DNA of 53,536 nucleotides from Ruminococcus sp. AM22-13 (lineage in GTDB: Bacteria > Bacillota > Clostridia > Lachnospirales > Lachnospiraceae). The notes beneath the pieces are model-generated. The model was given only the letters and a program-made list of their open reading frames with translations. It had not been told where the DNA came from and searched no databases. The DNA lies in the NCBI RefSeq assembly GCF_003471165.1, contig NZ_QRIL01000028.1:1-53536 (forward strand). Direction: 5' to 3'. The translations under genes and the position numbers were made by a program. Positions 19,705 to 27,763 of the stretch are shown piece after piece; the stretch's first letter is position 1, and each line of letters opens with the position of its first letter.

Positions 19705-19873
19705 TACTAGTGTACCGACAAGTTGATTCTTGAAACAATCTTGCAGGATAAATTTTCTTATTTCAAGGCGGAGGAGAGAGGCGTAGCGGTGGCTACGGCG
19801 ACCGACGACAACGCGGAAATAAGAAATTTAGACGTAAGATTGTTCAAGAAATCAACTTGTTGGTACACTAGTA
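19705..19873. repeat. Family-2 large palindrome (TACTAGTGTACC ends)
   Basis: A 169-bp inverted repeat. TACTAGTGTACC at the left mirrors GGTACACTAGTA at the right exactly. Pairing continues with few mismatches through ACAAGTTGATT, ACAATCTT and CTTATTTC. The centre has a perfect CGTAGC-GGTG-GCTACG hairpin flanked by GC-rich, imperfectly complementary sequence. It lies between divergent genes. It shares no sequence with family 1 and has no coding potential. Confidence 0.85.
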
Positions 19874-19920
19874 CAGCGAATATTAAGTAACTGCTTCGCA
19901 GTTTATCAGGAGGATATATA

Positions 19921-20196
19921 ATGTTTCGTTTATGGGGAAAAATCTGGAAAGATAACCATTTGTTAAAAGACACTGTAATTTGTGATGATTCAGAAGATAC
20001 CAGGACTCATAAGATTTTCCGGGGACTGGAAAGTATCTGCTATGAAATGGATCTGGGCAATCCGATCTGGCTGGAGTCTACCATCAAACATTTTAAGAAA
20101 CATGGAAAGGCAAGATTTTATCAGGATAATTTTATAGAACAGATTGATTTTGACTACCTGGAGATTCAGGTAATTGAAGAAGACGACGATTATTAA
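19921..20196 (+). CDS. Small acidic protein of unknown function
   Basis: A 91-residue cytoplasmic-type protein with no membrane segment or signal peptide. It starts MFRLWGKIWKDNHLLKD and ends in a very acidic tail, VIEEDDDY. AGGAGG precedes ATG 19921 at ideal spacing and a good terminator follows, which supports a real gene. I do not recognise the family. It is one of the few plus-strand genes here and stands alone, about 50 bp after the family-2 palindrome. Confidence 0.8.
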   Translation: MFRLWGKIWKDNHLLKDTVICDDSEDTRTHKIFRGLESICYEMDLGNPIWLESTIKHFKKHGKARFYQDNFIEQIDFDYLEIQVIEEDDDY

Positions 20197-20202
20197 TTTA
20201 TT

Positions 20203-20278
20203 TTATCTGCCTGTTCTGCCATGAAATATTCATGGAATTACTATAGACATCTCATGGCAGTTCTGCAGATAAATTTTT
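20203..20278 (+). terminator. Terminator of the small acidic protein gene
   Basis: TTATCTGC/GCAGATAA outer stem and TTCTGCCATGA/CATGGCAGTT inner stem, followed by TTTTT. Located seven bases after the stop codon. Confidence 0.8.
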
Positions 20279-20330
20279 CGTAACTGCTCAATACCTTAAC
20301 AGTTTCTATATTTTTTCACATGTATTTTTT

Positions 20331-20927
20331 CTATTCCATAAATTCTCTTATGATTTCTCTCATTATCTCTTCCTCTTCCGGCGTAAGCATCCGGCTGAAA
20401 TGACTTCCGGCTGCGGCTGTCTGACGGATACTCTCCGCAATATGATCTATGATTTCTTCCTTTGCAGCTTCGTTTGGTTTCTTTTCCGCCGGAACTTCTT
20501 CAACCCAGGTTCTGACATGTTCCACATAATCAGAAAGCGTATTCATAAGAAGTTCTTCCTTGTACGTAAAATCCAGTGCCTGTCTTAGCAAAAGCAGCGA
20601 TGCAGGGATGATCGCACCCACATACAGATATGCCAGCGGCATACCATCCCATTCTCCATTTCCCGAATAGAGAAAAAAAACCGCTCCCAAAAGCGCAGTA
20701 CAAAAAAGTGACGGATACCATACAAGCCGGTTCATGCGGTTTAACAGCTTGTCTCTTGTTTTCCACAGGTTCATCCATTTCTCTTTGAGATTTGTTCTTG
20801 TCTCTGTATTTTTTCTTATCAGTCTTCGGTATGTAAGATGTGTTGCCAGCATCCCCAGTGCGCCCAGTCCGCCCAATACCACCATGGCGTAAAGCAGGAG
20901 ATGCAGATCCATGATTTTCTCCAGCAT
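20331..20927 (-). CDS. Membrane protein of unknown function
   Basis: 198 residues from the chosen start. Two hydrophobic regions are visible: an N-terminal helix (LHLLLYAMVVLGGLGALGML) and a central pair (WYPSLFCTALLGAVFFLYSG and YLYVGAIIPASLLLLRQA). Between them is a basic helical stretch (YRRLIRKNTETRTNLKEKW). The C-terminal half is charged and probably cytoplasmic. ATG 20927 follows GGAGG; the frame also runs further upstream. It lies downstream of murF on the same strand, but a terminator separates them. I do not recognise a family. Confidence 0.75.
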   Translation of the reverse strand: MLEKIMDLHLLLYAMVVLGGLGALGMLATHLTYRRLIRKNTETRTNLKEKWMNLWKTRDKLLNRMNRLVWYPSLFCTALLGAVFFLYSGNGEWDGMPLAYLYVGAIIPASLLLLRQALDFTYKEELLMNTLSDYVEHVRTWVEEVPAEKKPNEAAKEEIIDHIAESIRQTAAAGSHFSRMLTPEEEEIMREIIREFME

Positions 20928-21084
20928 AACATCCTCCTGATTCCGGCAGTTCCCGGTATTGCTTATTATTTCCTGCAATAAGAATAAGAGAAACTTACCT
21001 AGATCGATTAAACTGATAGAATTATTATACTGCGGACAACCATGTCAGGAAACAAAAATCGTTCATCAAATTCTTCCATAAAAA
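20928..21084. other. Gap between the murF terminator and the membrane protein gene
   Basis: No gene. On the minus strand it should hold the promoter of the membrane protein gene; a TATAAT-like sequence lies near 21020-21026, without a clear -35. Confidence 0.35.
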
Positions 21085-21169
21085 AACAGAATCCCCTCTT
21101 TGTGTATCAGAGTATGTTTAAAAACTTTTTGCAAACATGCTCTGGCACATAAAAAAGAAGATTCTGTTT
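21085..21169 (-). terminator. Long hairpin terminator of murF with CCAGAG/TGTTT motif
   Basis: AACAGAATC/GATTCTGTT outer stem and AGAGTATGTTT/AAACATGCTCT inner stem form one long imperfect hairpin. On the minus strand it ends in a run of T after GATTCTG. The inner part resembles the hairpin at 27335-27407. Confidence 0.8.
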
Positions 21170-21234
21170 CTTTACTGTTCCTTTATTATGATGTCAGGAT
21201 CAAAAGATCTGTTAAATATTCGGAACCCGCTGAT

Positions 21235-22605
21235 TTACATATTCTGCAATTTCCCGACTACCTCTTCAAATTTCATAAAGTGAGAAGCTTTTACAAGAAT
21301 AGTATCTCCATTCTGTACAAATTTTTTCAGATCTGCAAGCAGGCTTTCTCTGTCCGGTTCATAAATTACTTTCAGTTCCGGATTGGTCTGCTGTGCTTTC
21401 TCTGCCATCTTTTTACAAAGATTTCCGGTACAGATAAGCACATCAATATCGCATTTGCCGGCATGCTCGCCCACTTCTTCGTGAAGCTGTACTTCATTCT
21501 CACCAAGCTCACCCATATCGCCAAGAACCGCAACTCTTCGTCCTGCTCCATCCTGAAGAACATCCAGGGATGCTTTCATGGACATTGGATTTGCATTATA
21601 GCAGTCATCCACAATCAGGAATTTGTCCGTCTCAATCATTCTGAAACGGCCGCTGATTGGCTCAAGACTCTCGATTCCGGTTTTAATCTGCTCAGTTGTC
21701 AGCCCATAAATATTTCCGACTGCTGCTGCCGCCAGCGCATTATATACCATATGACGTCCCGGCATTGGGATATCTACTTTAAATGCAGTGTCTCCCATGT
21801 GGATCATACAGGTCATTCCTTTTAAGCCTCTGCTTACGATTTCATCCCCATAAACCTGACAGTCTTTGTCCATCCCAAAGAATACAGGTTTAATTTCTTC
21901 ATGGCCTTTGACTGTGGCAAGTTTATCATCATCGCCATTTAATACGATATGTCCATCTGGTCTCAGGAACTTGAAAATCTCTGTCTTCGCCTTGAGAACG
22001 CCGTCTCTGTCTCCCAGGTTTTCCAGATGACATGTTCCGATATTGGTGATTACGCAGGTATCCGGTCTTGCGATCTTTGCAAGTCTGGTCATTTCTCCGA
22101 AATCACTGATTCCCATCTCAAGAACTGCCATCTCATCTTCGTCGCGAAGCCGGAAAACAGTGAGCGGCAGACCAAGTTCATTATTAAAGTTTCCCTGTGT
22201 TTTCAGTGTGCGGTATTTCTGACTCAGCACAGAAGCAATCACCTCTTTTGTACTCGTCTTTCCTACACTTCCTGTGATTCCCACAACAGGAATCTGAAGC
22301 TGTTTCAGATAAAATTCCGCAATATCTTTTACTGCCTGTAATGAGGATTCCACTACAATGTATGGAAAATCTGCGTCCTCAAGTACTCGCTCTGATAAAG
22401 TTGCCAGTGCTCCTGCTGCCATTACCTGTGGAATAAATTTATGTGCATCCACACGCTCTCCCACGATAGGCACAAACAGACATCCGTTCTCTGCTTTTCT
22501 ACTGTCTGTAATAATTGATGTTATCTCTTCCTGCAGTTTGTCCGCAGAACCATAGTAAGTACCGTCGCAAACCTGTGCGATATTTTCCAGAGTTAAATTC
22601 TTCAT
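21235..22605 (-). CDS. murF: UDP-MurNAc-tripeptide--D-alanyl-D-alanine ligase
   Basis: A cytoplasmic Mur ligase of 456 residues that adds D-Ala-D-Ala to UDP-MurNAc-tripeptide, the last soluble step of peptidoglycan precursor synthesis. The N-terminal domain (about 1-90) contains TDSRKAENGCLFV. The ATP P-loop reads VGITGSVGKTSTKEV. LEMGISDFGEM, TNIGTCHLENLGDRDGVLKAKTEI (carbamylated Lys region) and DDCYNANPMSMKASLD are MurF motifs. The start is set at ATG 22605 with GGAAAG upstream, giving MKNLTLENIAQ. It follows ddl, whose product is its substrate, so the two form a functional pair. Confidence 0.96.
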   Translation of the reverse strand: MKNLTLENIAQVCDGTYYGSADKLQEEITSIITDSRKAENGCLFVPIVGERVDAHKFIPQVMAAGALATLSERVLEDADFPYIVVESSLQAVKDIAEFYLKQLQIPVVGITGSVGKTSTKEVIASVLSQKYRTLKTQGNFNNELGLPLTVFRLRDEDEMAVLEMGISDFGEMTRLAKIARPDTCVITNIGTCHLENLGDRDGVLKAKTEIFKFLRPDGHIVLNGDDDKLATVKGHEEIKPVFFGMDKDCQVYGDEIVSRGLKGMTCMIHMGDTAFKVDIPMPGRHMVYNALAAAAVGNIYGLTTEQIKTGIESLEPISGRFRMIETDKFLIVDDCYNANPMSMKASLDVLQDGAGRRVAVLGDMGELGENEVQLHEEVGEHAGKCDIDVLICTGNLCKKMAEKAQQTNPELKVIYEPDRESLLADLKKFVQNGDTILVKASHFMKFEEVVGKLQNM

Positions 22606-22741
22606 AATCTTTTTTATTTCTTCTTTCCTGTTATCATAATATACTGAATTACTGTCCACTTCGTTCTCAGTAACGCAGTCTAAATTTCAGATTGCCTGCG
22701 GCAATGGAATTTTTGCCTTTTCATGCCGCAGCCTGCATTAA

Positions 22742-23776
22742 TTATTTGTATTTCTTCATGGATACTTCGATCAGTTTCTCACATAACGTCGGATAGTCGA
22801 TTCCCAGAACTTTCGCTTCCTGAGGAATCAGGCTGGTCGGGGTCATTCCCGGAAGTGTGTTTGCCTCAAGGCAATACATATCTCCATTTTCCTTCATCAT
22901 GAAGTCAAGACGGCAGTAGCCTTCCATAAATAATGCCTTTGCACCTGCTTCTGCGTAGTGCTGCATTTTCTCTGTGAGTTCCGGTGAAATCTCAGCCGGA
23001 CAGGTTTCAATCGTTGATCCTGCCTGATATTTATTCTTATAATCATAGAAGCCCTGTATCGGAGCAATCTCAATGATTGGATATGCCTTGCCGTCTACAA
23101 CTGCTACTGAGAACTCACGGCCTTTGATGTATTCTTCTATTACGACTTCATCCTCGTAGGAATATGCGTCTTTCAGAGCCTGCTCATATTCTGTCTGGTC
23201 ATTTGCAATATAAACACCTACACTTGAACCACCACAGCAGGTTTTTACAACTACAGGGAATTCCATTTCAAATGCACTCAGGTCTGTAGTCATTTCCTCT
23301 TTCGTCATAGATACTCCGCGTGGTGTCGGCACATTGTTCACAAGGAACATCTGCTTTGTAATTCCCTTATCCATTGCCATGGCGCTGCTTAAATATCCGG
23401 TTCCTGTATATTTGATTCCCATCAGGTCAAAAGTTGCCTGTACTTTTCCATCTTCTCCGTTTGCTCCGTGAAGTCCAAGGAAAACGATATCTGCTTCTTC
23501 ACAGAGTTTCAGAATATTCGGTCCGAAAAAGCTTCTTCTTTCCTTCTTCATCTGCTCGATTTTATCATTAAATGTTGACATATATTCAGATGCCGCATCA
23601 ACATCATATTCTGCCGGGAATGGATCTTCCCAGTTTACATTCTCAACACCACAGAAAATATCTACAAGGATAGCCTGATGCCCTTTCTGGCGTAATGCCT
23701 TACAAATTCCTGTTCCTGATGTAATGGAGACAGTACGTTCTGTACTTGTTCCTCCCGCTAATACTACGATTTTCAT
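22742..23776 (-). CDS. ddl: D-alanine--D-alanine ligase
   Basis: A 344-residue ATP-grasp ligase that makes the D-Ala-D-Ala dipeptide used by MurF. It begins VVLAGGTSTERTVS with the conserved Glu. LGLHGANGEDGKVQ, YLSSAMAMDKGITK, VVKTCCGGSSVGV and the C-terminal ANTLPGMTPTSLIPQEA (Mg2+ and oxyanion residues) are intact. FYDYKNKY carries a Tyr in the loop that, in D-Ala-D-Ala ligases, sets D-Ala specificity, so D-lactate use is not expected. AAAGGAG precedes ATG 23776, 12 bp after the L,D-transpeptidase stop. Confidence 0.96.
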   Translation of the reverse strand: MKIVVLAGGTSTERTVSITSGTGICKALRQKGHQAILVDIFCGVENVNWEDPFPAEYDVDAASEYMSTFNDKIEQMKKERRSFFGPNILKLCEEADIVFLGLHGANGEDGKVQATFDLMGIKYTGTGYLSSAMAMDKGITKQMFLVNNVPTPRGVSMTKEEMTTDLSAFEMEFPVVVKTCCGGSSVGVYIANDQTEYEQALKDAYSYEDEVVIEEYIKGREFSVAVVDGKAYPIIEIAPIQGFYDYKNKYQAGSTIETCPAEISPELTEKMQHYAEAGAKALFMEGYCRLDFMMKENGDMYCLEANTLPGMTPTSLIPQEAKVLGIDYPTLCEKLIEVSMKKYK

Positions 23777-23788
23777 TTCTCTTCTCCT

Positions 23789-25168
23789 TTATTCATAAAT
23801 CACAACTGGTGTATTCTTCTCAACATTGCTGTATATGATCTGTACCTGATCTGACGGTGCACAGATACTTCCATGTGTTCCCTCGAATTCATAAAGCTGT
23901 TCTCCGAAAGCCGTTCTCCATGGAGCATCATTGATTCCAAGATTTCCGTTAAATGGAATCCAGTAATTTACTGCTGAAGGATAATCTTCTCCATTTACGG
24001 TGCATCCGCTCTTTATCTCACCTACTGTATAGCAGCCTGTCGGTGTTGCACAGTTTGGCACAAACGGATTTCCGGATACGATCTGCGCATCCGCAGTAGG
24101 TATTCCATCTTTATAGAATACCATTCTCTGGGCGGTCAGGTCAATCTCTATATAAGTATATCCGATATCATTTGTCTTTCGTACCAGACCTTCATGAGAA
24201 TATATCGGCTCTCTGACCTGGGTTTCTCCATTCTGAATCAGGCTAAGCAGTTCTTTTGTTTCTGCTTTCTGGTCGATCTTCCAGCCATAGTCACCTCCGC
24301 CGACAGAAATCTCACGACCATCATATGTATTAAATGTCCGTTCGGTTCCAACGGTATCATATTTTGCCGCCAGTTCACTGATATACGCTTCTATCTGATT
24401 TTTGTCAAGTGTGTAAAGACCATTTTCGTCTGTTGTCAGCCAGTTTTTAATTACTTCTTTATCTACTGTCTCTGTGCGGTCATCAAAATCATAGGTAACG
24501 ACTACGTCTGTAAGTTTATTTATCAACTCACAGTTCCTGACCAGAGTCTCATCATTTTGGTAGACTGCAGGTTCTTTGTAACAGCCATCTGCTTCCAGAT
24601 CGATCGGGGTTCTTCCTGTGACAAGGGCATTTATGATATCCTGGCTGGTTTCTTCTGTCTTCAGGGCATTTCCCTGTTCTTCAGGAACAATCTCAAATTT
24701 ATCGTTTTTCTCTTCGATATGAGCATCTAACGATTCTGTTGTGTTCTCCGGCTGCATACATTTGAGGTTCGATATAGCTGTGTTTACTTTCTGCTCATCA
24801 TATTTAACAGATGATGCGATTTCATAATTTTTGTGCTGATTAAAGGCAAGAAACCAGGTAAAACGAGCCTGCTTCTTAATCAGGTTATCCACGCTTCCAT
24901 CTGACTCATAGGAAAGTCCTGCTGCTTCTGCTGTAATACTCTCCTGGCCGTTGTTTCTGGTGTTAATCGTAAGGACGTAAGCTTCTGTTTTCTTTGTAAG
25001 CAGTTCTTCGGATTCTTTTACTGTCATGTAAGAGCAGTTGAATCCATTCACCATTGAGCCCGGTAAAAAATGTTCTGTAAAATAGTAAACACCGTAACCG
25101 TATACTCCGGCGGTCAACAGGAGTAAAATTACGATCAGAGTGATCATGATCTTCTTTCTGGCGCTCAT
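23789..25168 (-). CDS. L,D-transpeptidase/peptidoglycan-binding protein with altered active site
   Basis: 459 residues. An N-terminal membrane anchor (about 7-27) is followed by an extracellular region resembling the clostridial peptidoglycan-binding repeats (PF12229 type, about 50-325) and a C-terminal YkuD domain (about 335-459). Normally YkuD ends in S/T-H-G-C-I-N/R. Here the segment reads EGTHGSICAPSDQ (His 432, Ser 434, Cys 436), so Ser holds the usual catalytic Cys place and a Cys lies two residues later. It may be an active variant or a non-catalytic wall-binding protein. AAAGGGG precedes ATG 25168. Tight linkage to ddl and murF supports a cell-wall role. Confidence 0.85.
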   Translation of the reverse strand: MSARKKIMITLIVILLLLTAGVYGYGVYYFTEHFLPGSMVNGFNCSYMTVKESEELLTKKTEAYVLTINTRNNGQESITAEAAGLSYESDGSVDNLIKKQARFTWFLAFNQHKNYEIASSVKYDEQKVNTAISNLKCMQPENTTESLDAHIEEKNDKFEIVPEEQGNALKTEETSQDIINALVTGRTPIDLEADGCYKEPAVYQNDETLVRNCELINKLTDVVVTYDFDDRTETVDKEVIKNWLTTDENGLYTLDKNQIEAYISELAAKYDTVGTERTFNTYDGREISVGGGDYGWKIDQKAETKELLSLIQNGETQVREPIYSHEGLVRKTNDIGYTYIEIDLTAQRMVFYKDGIPTADAQIVSGNPFVPNCATPTGCYTVGEIKSGCTVNGEDYPSAVNYWIPFNGNLGINDAPWRTAFGEQLYEFEGTHGSICAPSDQVQIIYSNVEKNTPVVIYE

Positions 25169-25298
25169 AACATTCCCCTTTCAAATTTTCTTAACTATAG
25201 CCTATGTAAATTTTTCTATCTCGTAAATCCACATCTTGTCGAGGTAATTTTACCCCAGATTACTATTGTTGTCTGTAATTTATACATTTATAAACAGC

Positions 25299-25330
25299 AA
25301 CCGCCCGGCAAATGATTATGCCGGGCAGTT
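25299..25330 (-). terminator. Terminator of the aminotransferase gene
   Basis: Minus-strand AACTGCCCGGCA pairs with TGCCGGGCGGTT; the T-run is weak. About 50 bp past the stop. Confidence 0.75.
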
Positions 25331-25377
25331 TTAGTATACATTATTTATCCTGAAAGTAAAATACAGTTTATTCTGTT

Positions 25378-26664
25378 TTAAGCGTTCTCCAGTAATTTCT
25401 CTACACTTGTGAGTTTTACACAGAGCACAAATACTTCTGCTGCTTTTCCAAGGTCTTCCAGTGTCGGGAAGCTTGGCGCGATACGGATATTGGAGTCTTT
25501 CGGGTCTTTTCCGTATGGATATGTTGCTCCGGCACCTGTAAGCACAACGCCTGCTTCTTTTGCTTTGGCAACGATTGCTTTTGCGCATCCTTCCATGGAG
25601 TCAAAGGAGATGAAGTATCCGCCATGTGGTTTTGTCCACTCACCGATTCCAAGGCCGCCGAGTTCTTTCTCTAATGTATCAAGAACCAGTTCGAATTTCG
25701 GACGGATGATTGCTGCATGTTTTCTCATATGTGCATGAAGTCCGTCAAGGTCTTTGAAGAATTTTACGTGACGTAACTGGTTTAATTTATCATGACCGAT
25801 TGTCTGGATCTGCATGTAGCTGCGGAAATCTTCCAGGTTTGCTTTGGAAGCGGCTACTGCTGCGATACCGGATCCTGGGAAGCTTACCTTTGATGTTGAT
25901 GTAAATTTGTATACAATATCAGGATTTCCGGCTTTTGTACATTCCTCAAGGATCTCTACGAGGAAGTCCTGGTTCTCATCATAGAGATGATGGATGCTGT
26001 ATGCGTTATCCCAGTAAATACGGAAGTCAGGTGCTGCCGGTTTCAGTCTTGCGAAACGTTCTACTGTTTCTTTGGAGTATGTGTAGCCCTGTGGGTTAGA
26101 GTATTTCGGTACACACCAGATACCTTTGATTGCTGCATCTTCGCTGACAAGTTTCTCTACCATATCCATGTCCGGACCCTGTGGTGTCATTGGTACGTTG
26201 ATCATTTCGATTCCGAAGAATTCTGTGATTTTGAAATGACGGTCGTATCCTGGTACAGGACAGAGGAATTTTACTTTGTCAAGTTTACACCATGGTGTAT
26301 TTCCCATTACGCCGTGAGTCATGGAACGTGCGATGCTGTCGAACATTACGTTAAGGCTGGAGTTTCCGTAGATGATGATGTGGTCAGGATCTACTTCGGA
26401 CATTTCGCCAAGGAGACGTTTTGCTTCCGGAATACCGTCGATCACACCGTAGTTACGGCAGTCTACACCTGTTTCACATTTGAGGTCTGAGTCGCTGCTT
26501 AATACGTCCATTAATCCCATGGAAAGATCAAGCTGATCGGCTGCCGGCTTACCACGTGACATGTCGAGGGCAAGTCCCTGTGCTTTGATGTCTGCGTATT
26601 CTTTATCCAGCTGTGCTTTGAGTGCAAGCAGTTCTTCTCTGCTCATGTCGCTGTATTTTTTCAT
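25378..26664 (-). CDS. Class I/II PLP aminotransferase, PF12897 (subgroup 1c) type
   Basis: A 428-residue fold-type I aminotransferase. The PLP Lys lies in FTSTSKVSFPGSGIAA. Other features are MSRGKPAADQLDLS near the N-terminus, YGNSSLNVMFDS (phosphate binding), CVPKYSNPQGYTYS and YWDNAYSIHHL. This pattern matches the PF12897 group, which includes aspartate aminotransferases such as the corynebacterial enzyme; it is not a MocR regulator, since no DNA-binding domain is present. ATG 26664 is preceded by AAGGAGG; the frame is open further upstream. It most likely uses aspartate or a similar amino acid. Confidence 0.9.
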   Translation of the reverse strand: MKKYSDMSREELLALKAQLDKEYADIKAQGLALDMSRGKPAADQLDLSMGLMDVLSSDSDLKCETGVDCRNYGVIDGIPEAKRLLGEMSEVDPDHIIIYGNSSLNVMFDSIARSMTHGVMGNTPWCKLDKVKFLCPVPGYDRHFKITEFFGIEMINVPMTPQGPDMDMVEKLVSEDAAIKGIWCVPKYSNPQGYTYSKETVERFARLKPAAPDFRIYWDNAYSIHHLYDENQDFLVEILEECTKAGNPDIVYKFTSTSKVSFPGSGIAAVAASKANLEDFRSYMQIQTIGHDKLNQLRHVKFFKDLDGLHAHMRKHAAIIRPKFELVLDTLEKELGGLGIGEWTKPHGGYFISFDSMEGCAKAIVAKAKEAGVVLTGAGATYPYGKDPKDSNIRIAPSFPTLEDLGKAAEVFVLCVKLTSVEKLLENA

Positions 26665-26854
26665 AATATTCCTCCTTGTTCTGCCATGGGTGGAAAGGGT
26701 TGATTCCGTATACTGCAATCATTTGTTTTTCCTGTGGCAACATTTTTTATGCTTTTTACATTTTAGTATGGTAAAGTTGTGGTTGTCAAGTGTTTTTGGG
26801 GAATTGTTAATATTTTACCAAAAACACGGGGAGAATGCTTTCTTGACGAGGGAC
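26665..26854. other. Upstream region of the aminotransferase gene
   Basis: AT-rich region that should hold the aminotransferase promoter; no clear boxes. No gene is seen. It ends at the large palindrome. Confidence 0.4.
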
Positions 26855-27069
26855 GCGCGAAGCATATTCTCTTGCCAGGTTCAGTTCCGGGAGCTAAGTA
26901 ACTCTAAGGTGGGAAAATTCTGCTAAAAGCATGAAGAAAAATGCAAAACTCGCTCCGTTGCAAACTTCGCTCAGACACGTTGCTATTTTTCTTCATAACG
27001 CAGAATTTTCCCGCCTAAGAGTTACTAAACTCCCTCCAAATTCACCTGGCAAGAGAATATGCTTCACGC
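26855..27069 (-). repeat. Family-1 large palindrome, copy B
   Basis: A 215-bp inverted repeat in reverse orientation relative to copies A and C. The ends GCGCGAAGCATATTCTCTTG and AAGAGAATATGCTTCACGC pair. Inner arms pair through GTAACTCTAAGGTGGGAAAATTCTG and its complement, around ATGAAGAAAAATGC and GCTATTTTTCTTCAT. The centre contains CTTCGCTCAGACACG, which matches copies A and C after reversal. GGGAC flanks the left end, the complement of the GTCCC seen right of C. Confidence 0.85.
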
Positions 27070-27334
27070 TGGGAACTGGATGTGGAAGTGATAAAGTGGC
27101 TGGGATGTTGTTACGCTGGAAATATAAACCTCCTTGTGCATAGCCCATGGAGTATCACTTAATTTATGCTAATCGCATAAATTCTTTGCATCACAACGTG
27201 TATTACCGAGAACGGAGTGAACAGTAATTTAATTTTAAAGGCAAGGTCGAAATTCATCGAGAGTTTCGGCTTGCCTTTTGGGGTATAACAGCGTATATTA
27301 AATTTATAGTATTTCTGGAAACACTATTATAGTT
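27070..27334. other. Intergenic region with an orphan hairpin
   Basis: No gene. It holds AATTTATGC/GCATAAATT (27160-27182), a short ATTAC/GTAAT repeat, and a terminator-like hairpin at 27237-27279 that serves no visible gene. Confidence 0.45.
27237..27279. terminator. Orphan terminator-like hairpin
   Basis: AAAGGCAAG pairs with CTTGCCTTTT, with an inner TCGAAA/TTTCGG stem. T-rich on the plus strand and followed by GGGG; A-rich side on the other. No coding gene ends nearby on either strand, so an unannotated small RNA may terminate here. Confidence 0.55.
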
Positions 27335-27407
27335 AGAGCGTGTTCGAAAAATCATTCTCCAAAATTGTGACATGCATCTTGCAAAAAACATTTTTCAAAC
27401 ACTCTCT
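27335..27407. repeat. Hairpin with CCAGAG/TGTTT motif, copy 2
   Basis: AGAGCGTGTTCGAAAAAT pairs with ATTTTTCAAACACTCTCT around a 37-base loop; CTGGCAGAT follows. The motif GCCAGAG(N)(N)TGTTTG(N)AAAAA read on the minus strand is shared with the murF terminator hairpin at 21085-21169. Confidence 0.65.
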
Positions 27408-27601
27408 GGCAGATCTTTTCATTTTCTGAATTATTCCTGTCAGGAATAGTCTGATATCTTTTTACGAATCAAGTAAGTTCCCCGTTTTAACTATGAATAT
27501 ATGCCTGGCTTATCCAAGTGTATAAATACCTTCAAAAATCATATCTTATAAACAAGAGCTGTTTTTCGTTTTTGATACTCTTATCTGAAAGGAGGTTCTT
27601 T

Positions 27602-27763
27602 ATGTCTTTGTTGATTCGTGTGTTTATTGTTGTCCTGCTTGCGTTGCTGGCTATTGGGGCTGCCCTGCTGGTTTTGGTGTGTTGGGCGCTGGCGGCGTGT
27701 GCGAGCAGGCGTGATTATTATCTGGAAAAAGATTACCAGGATAAAAGTTATCGGGTGAAGTAG
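27602..27763 (+). CDS. Small single-pass membrane protein
   Basis: A 53-residue protein. A long hydrophobic helix (about 4-33, with VVLLALLAIGAALLVLVCWA) is followed by a charged tail (SRRDYYLEKDYQDKSYRVK). AAAGGAGG precedes ATG 27602 at good spacing; an in-frame upstream start at 27518 lacks one and gives a poor N-terminus. Its 3' end overlaps the convergent surface-protein gene by 16 bp. The family is unknown. Confidence 0.7.
   Translation: MSLLIRVFIVVLLALLAIGAALLVLVCWALAACASRRDYYLEKDYQDKSYRVK

Noticed and set aside
25378..26664. A MocR-type transcription regulator
   Set aside because: The family name PF12897 includes MocR, but the protein has no N-terminal GntR-type DNA-binding domain; it is a plain aminotransferase.
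26855..27069. Rho-independent terminator of the aminotransferase or neighbour
   Set aside because: It lies on the 5' side of the aminotransferase gene, is far longer than a terminator stem and lacks a T-run; treated as a repeat element.
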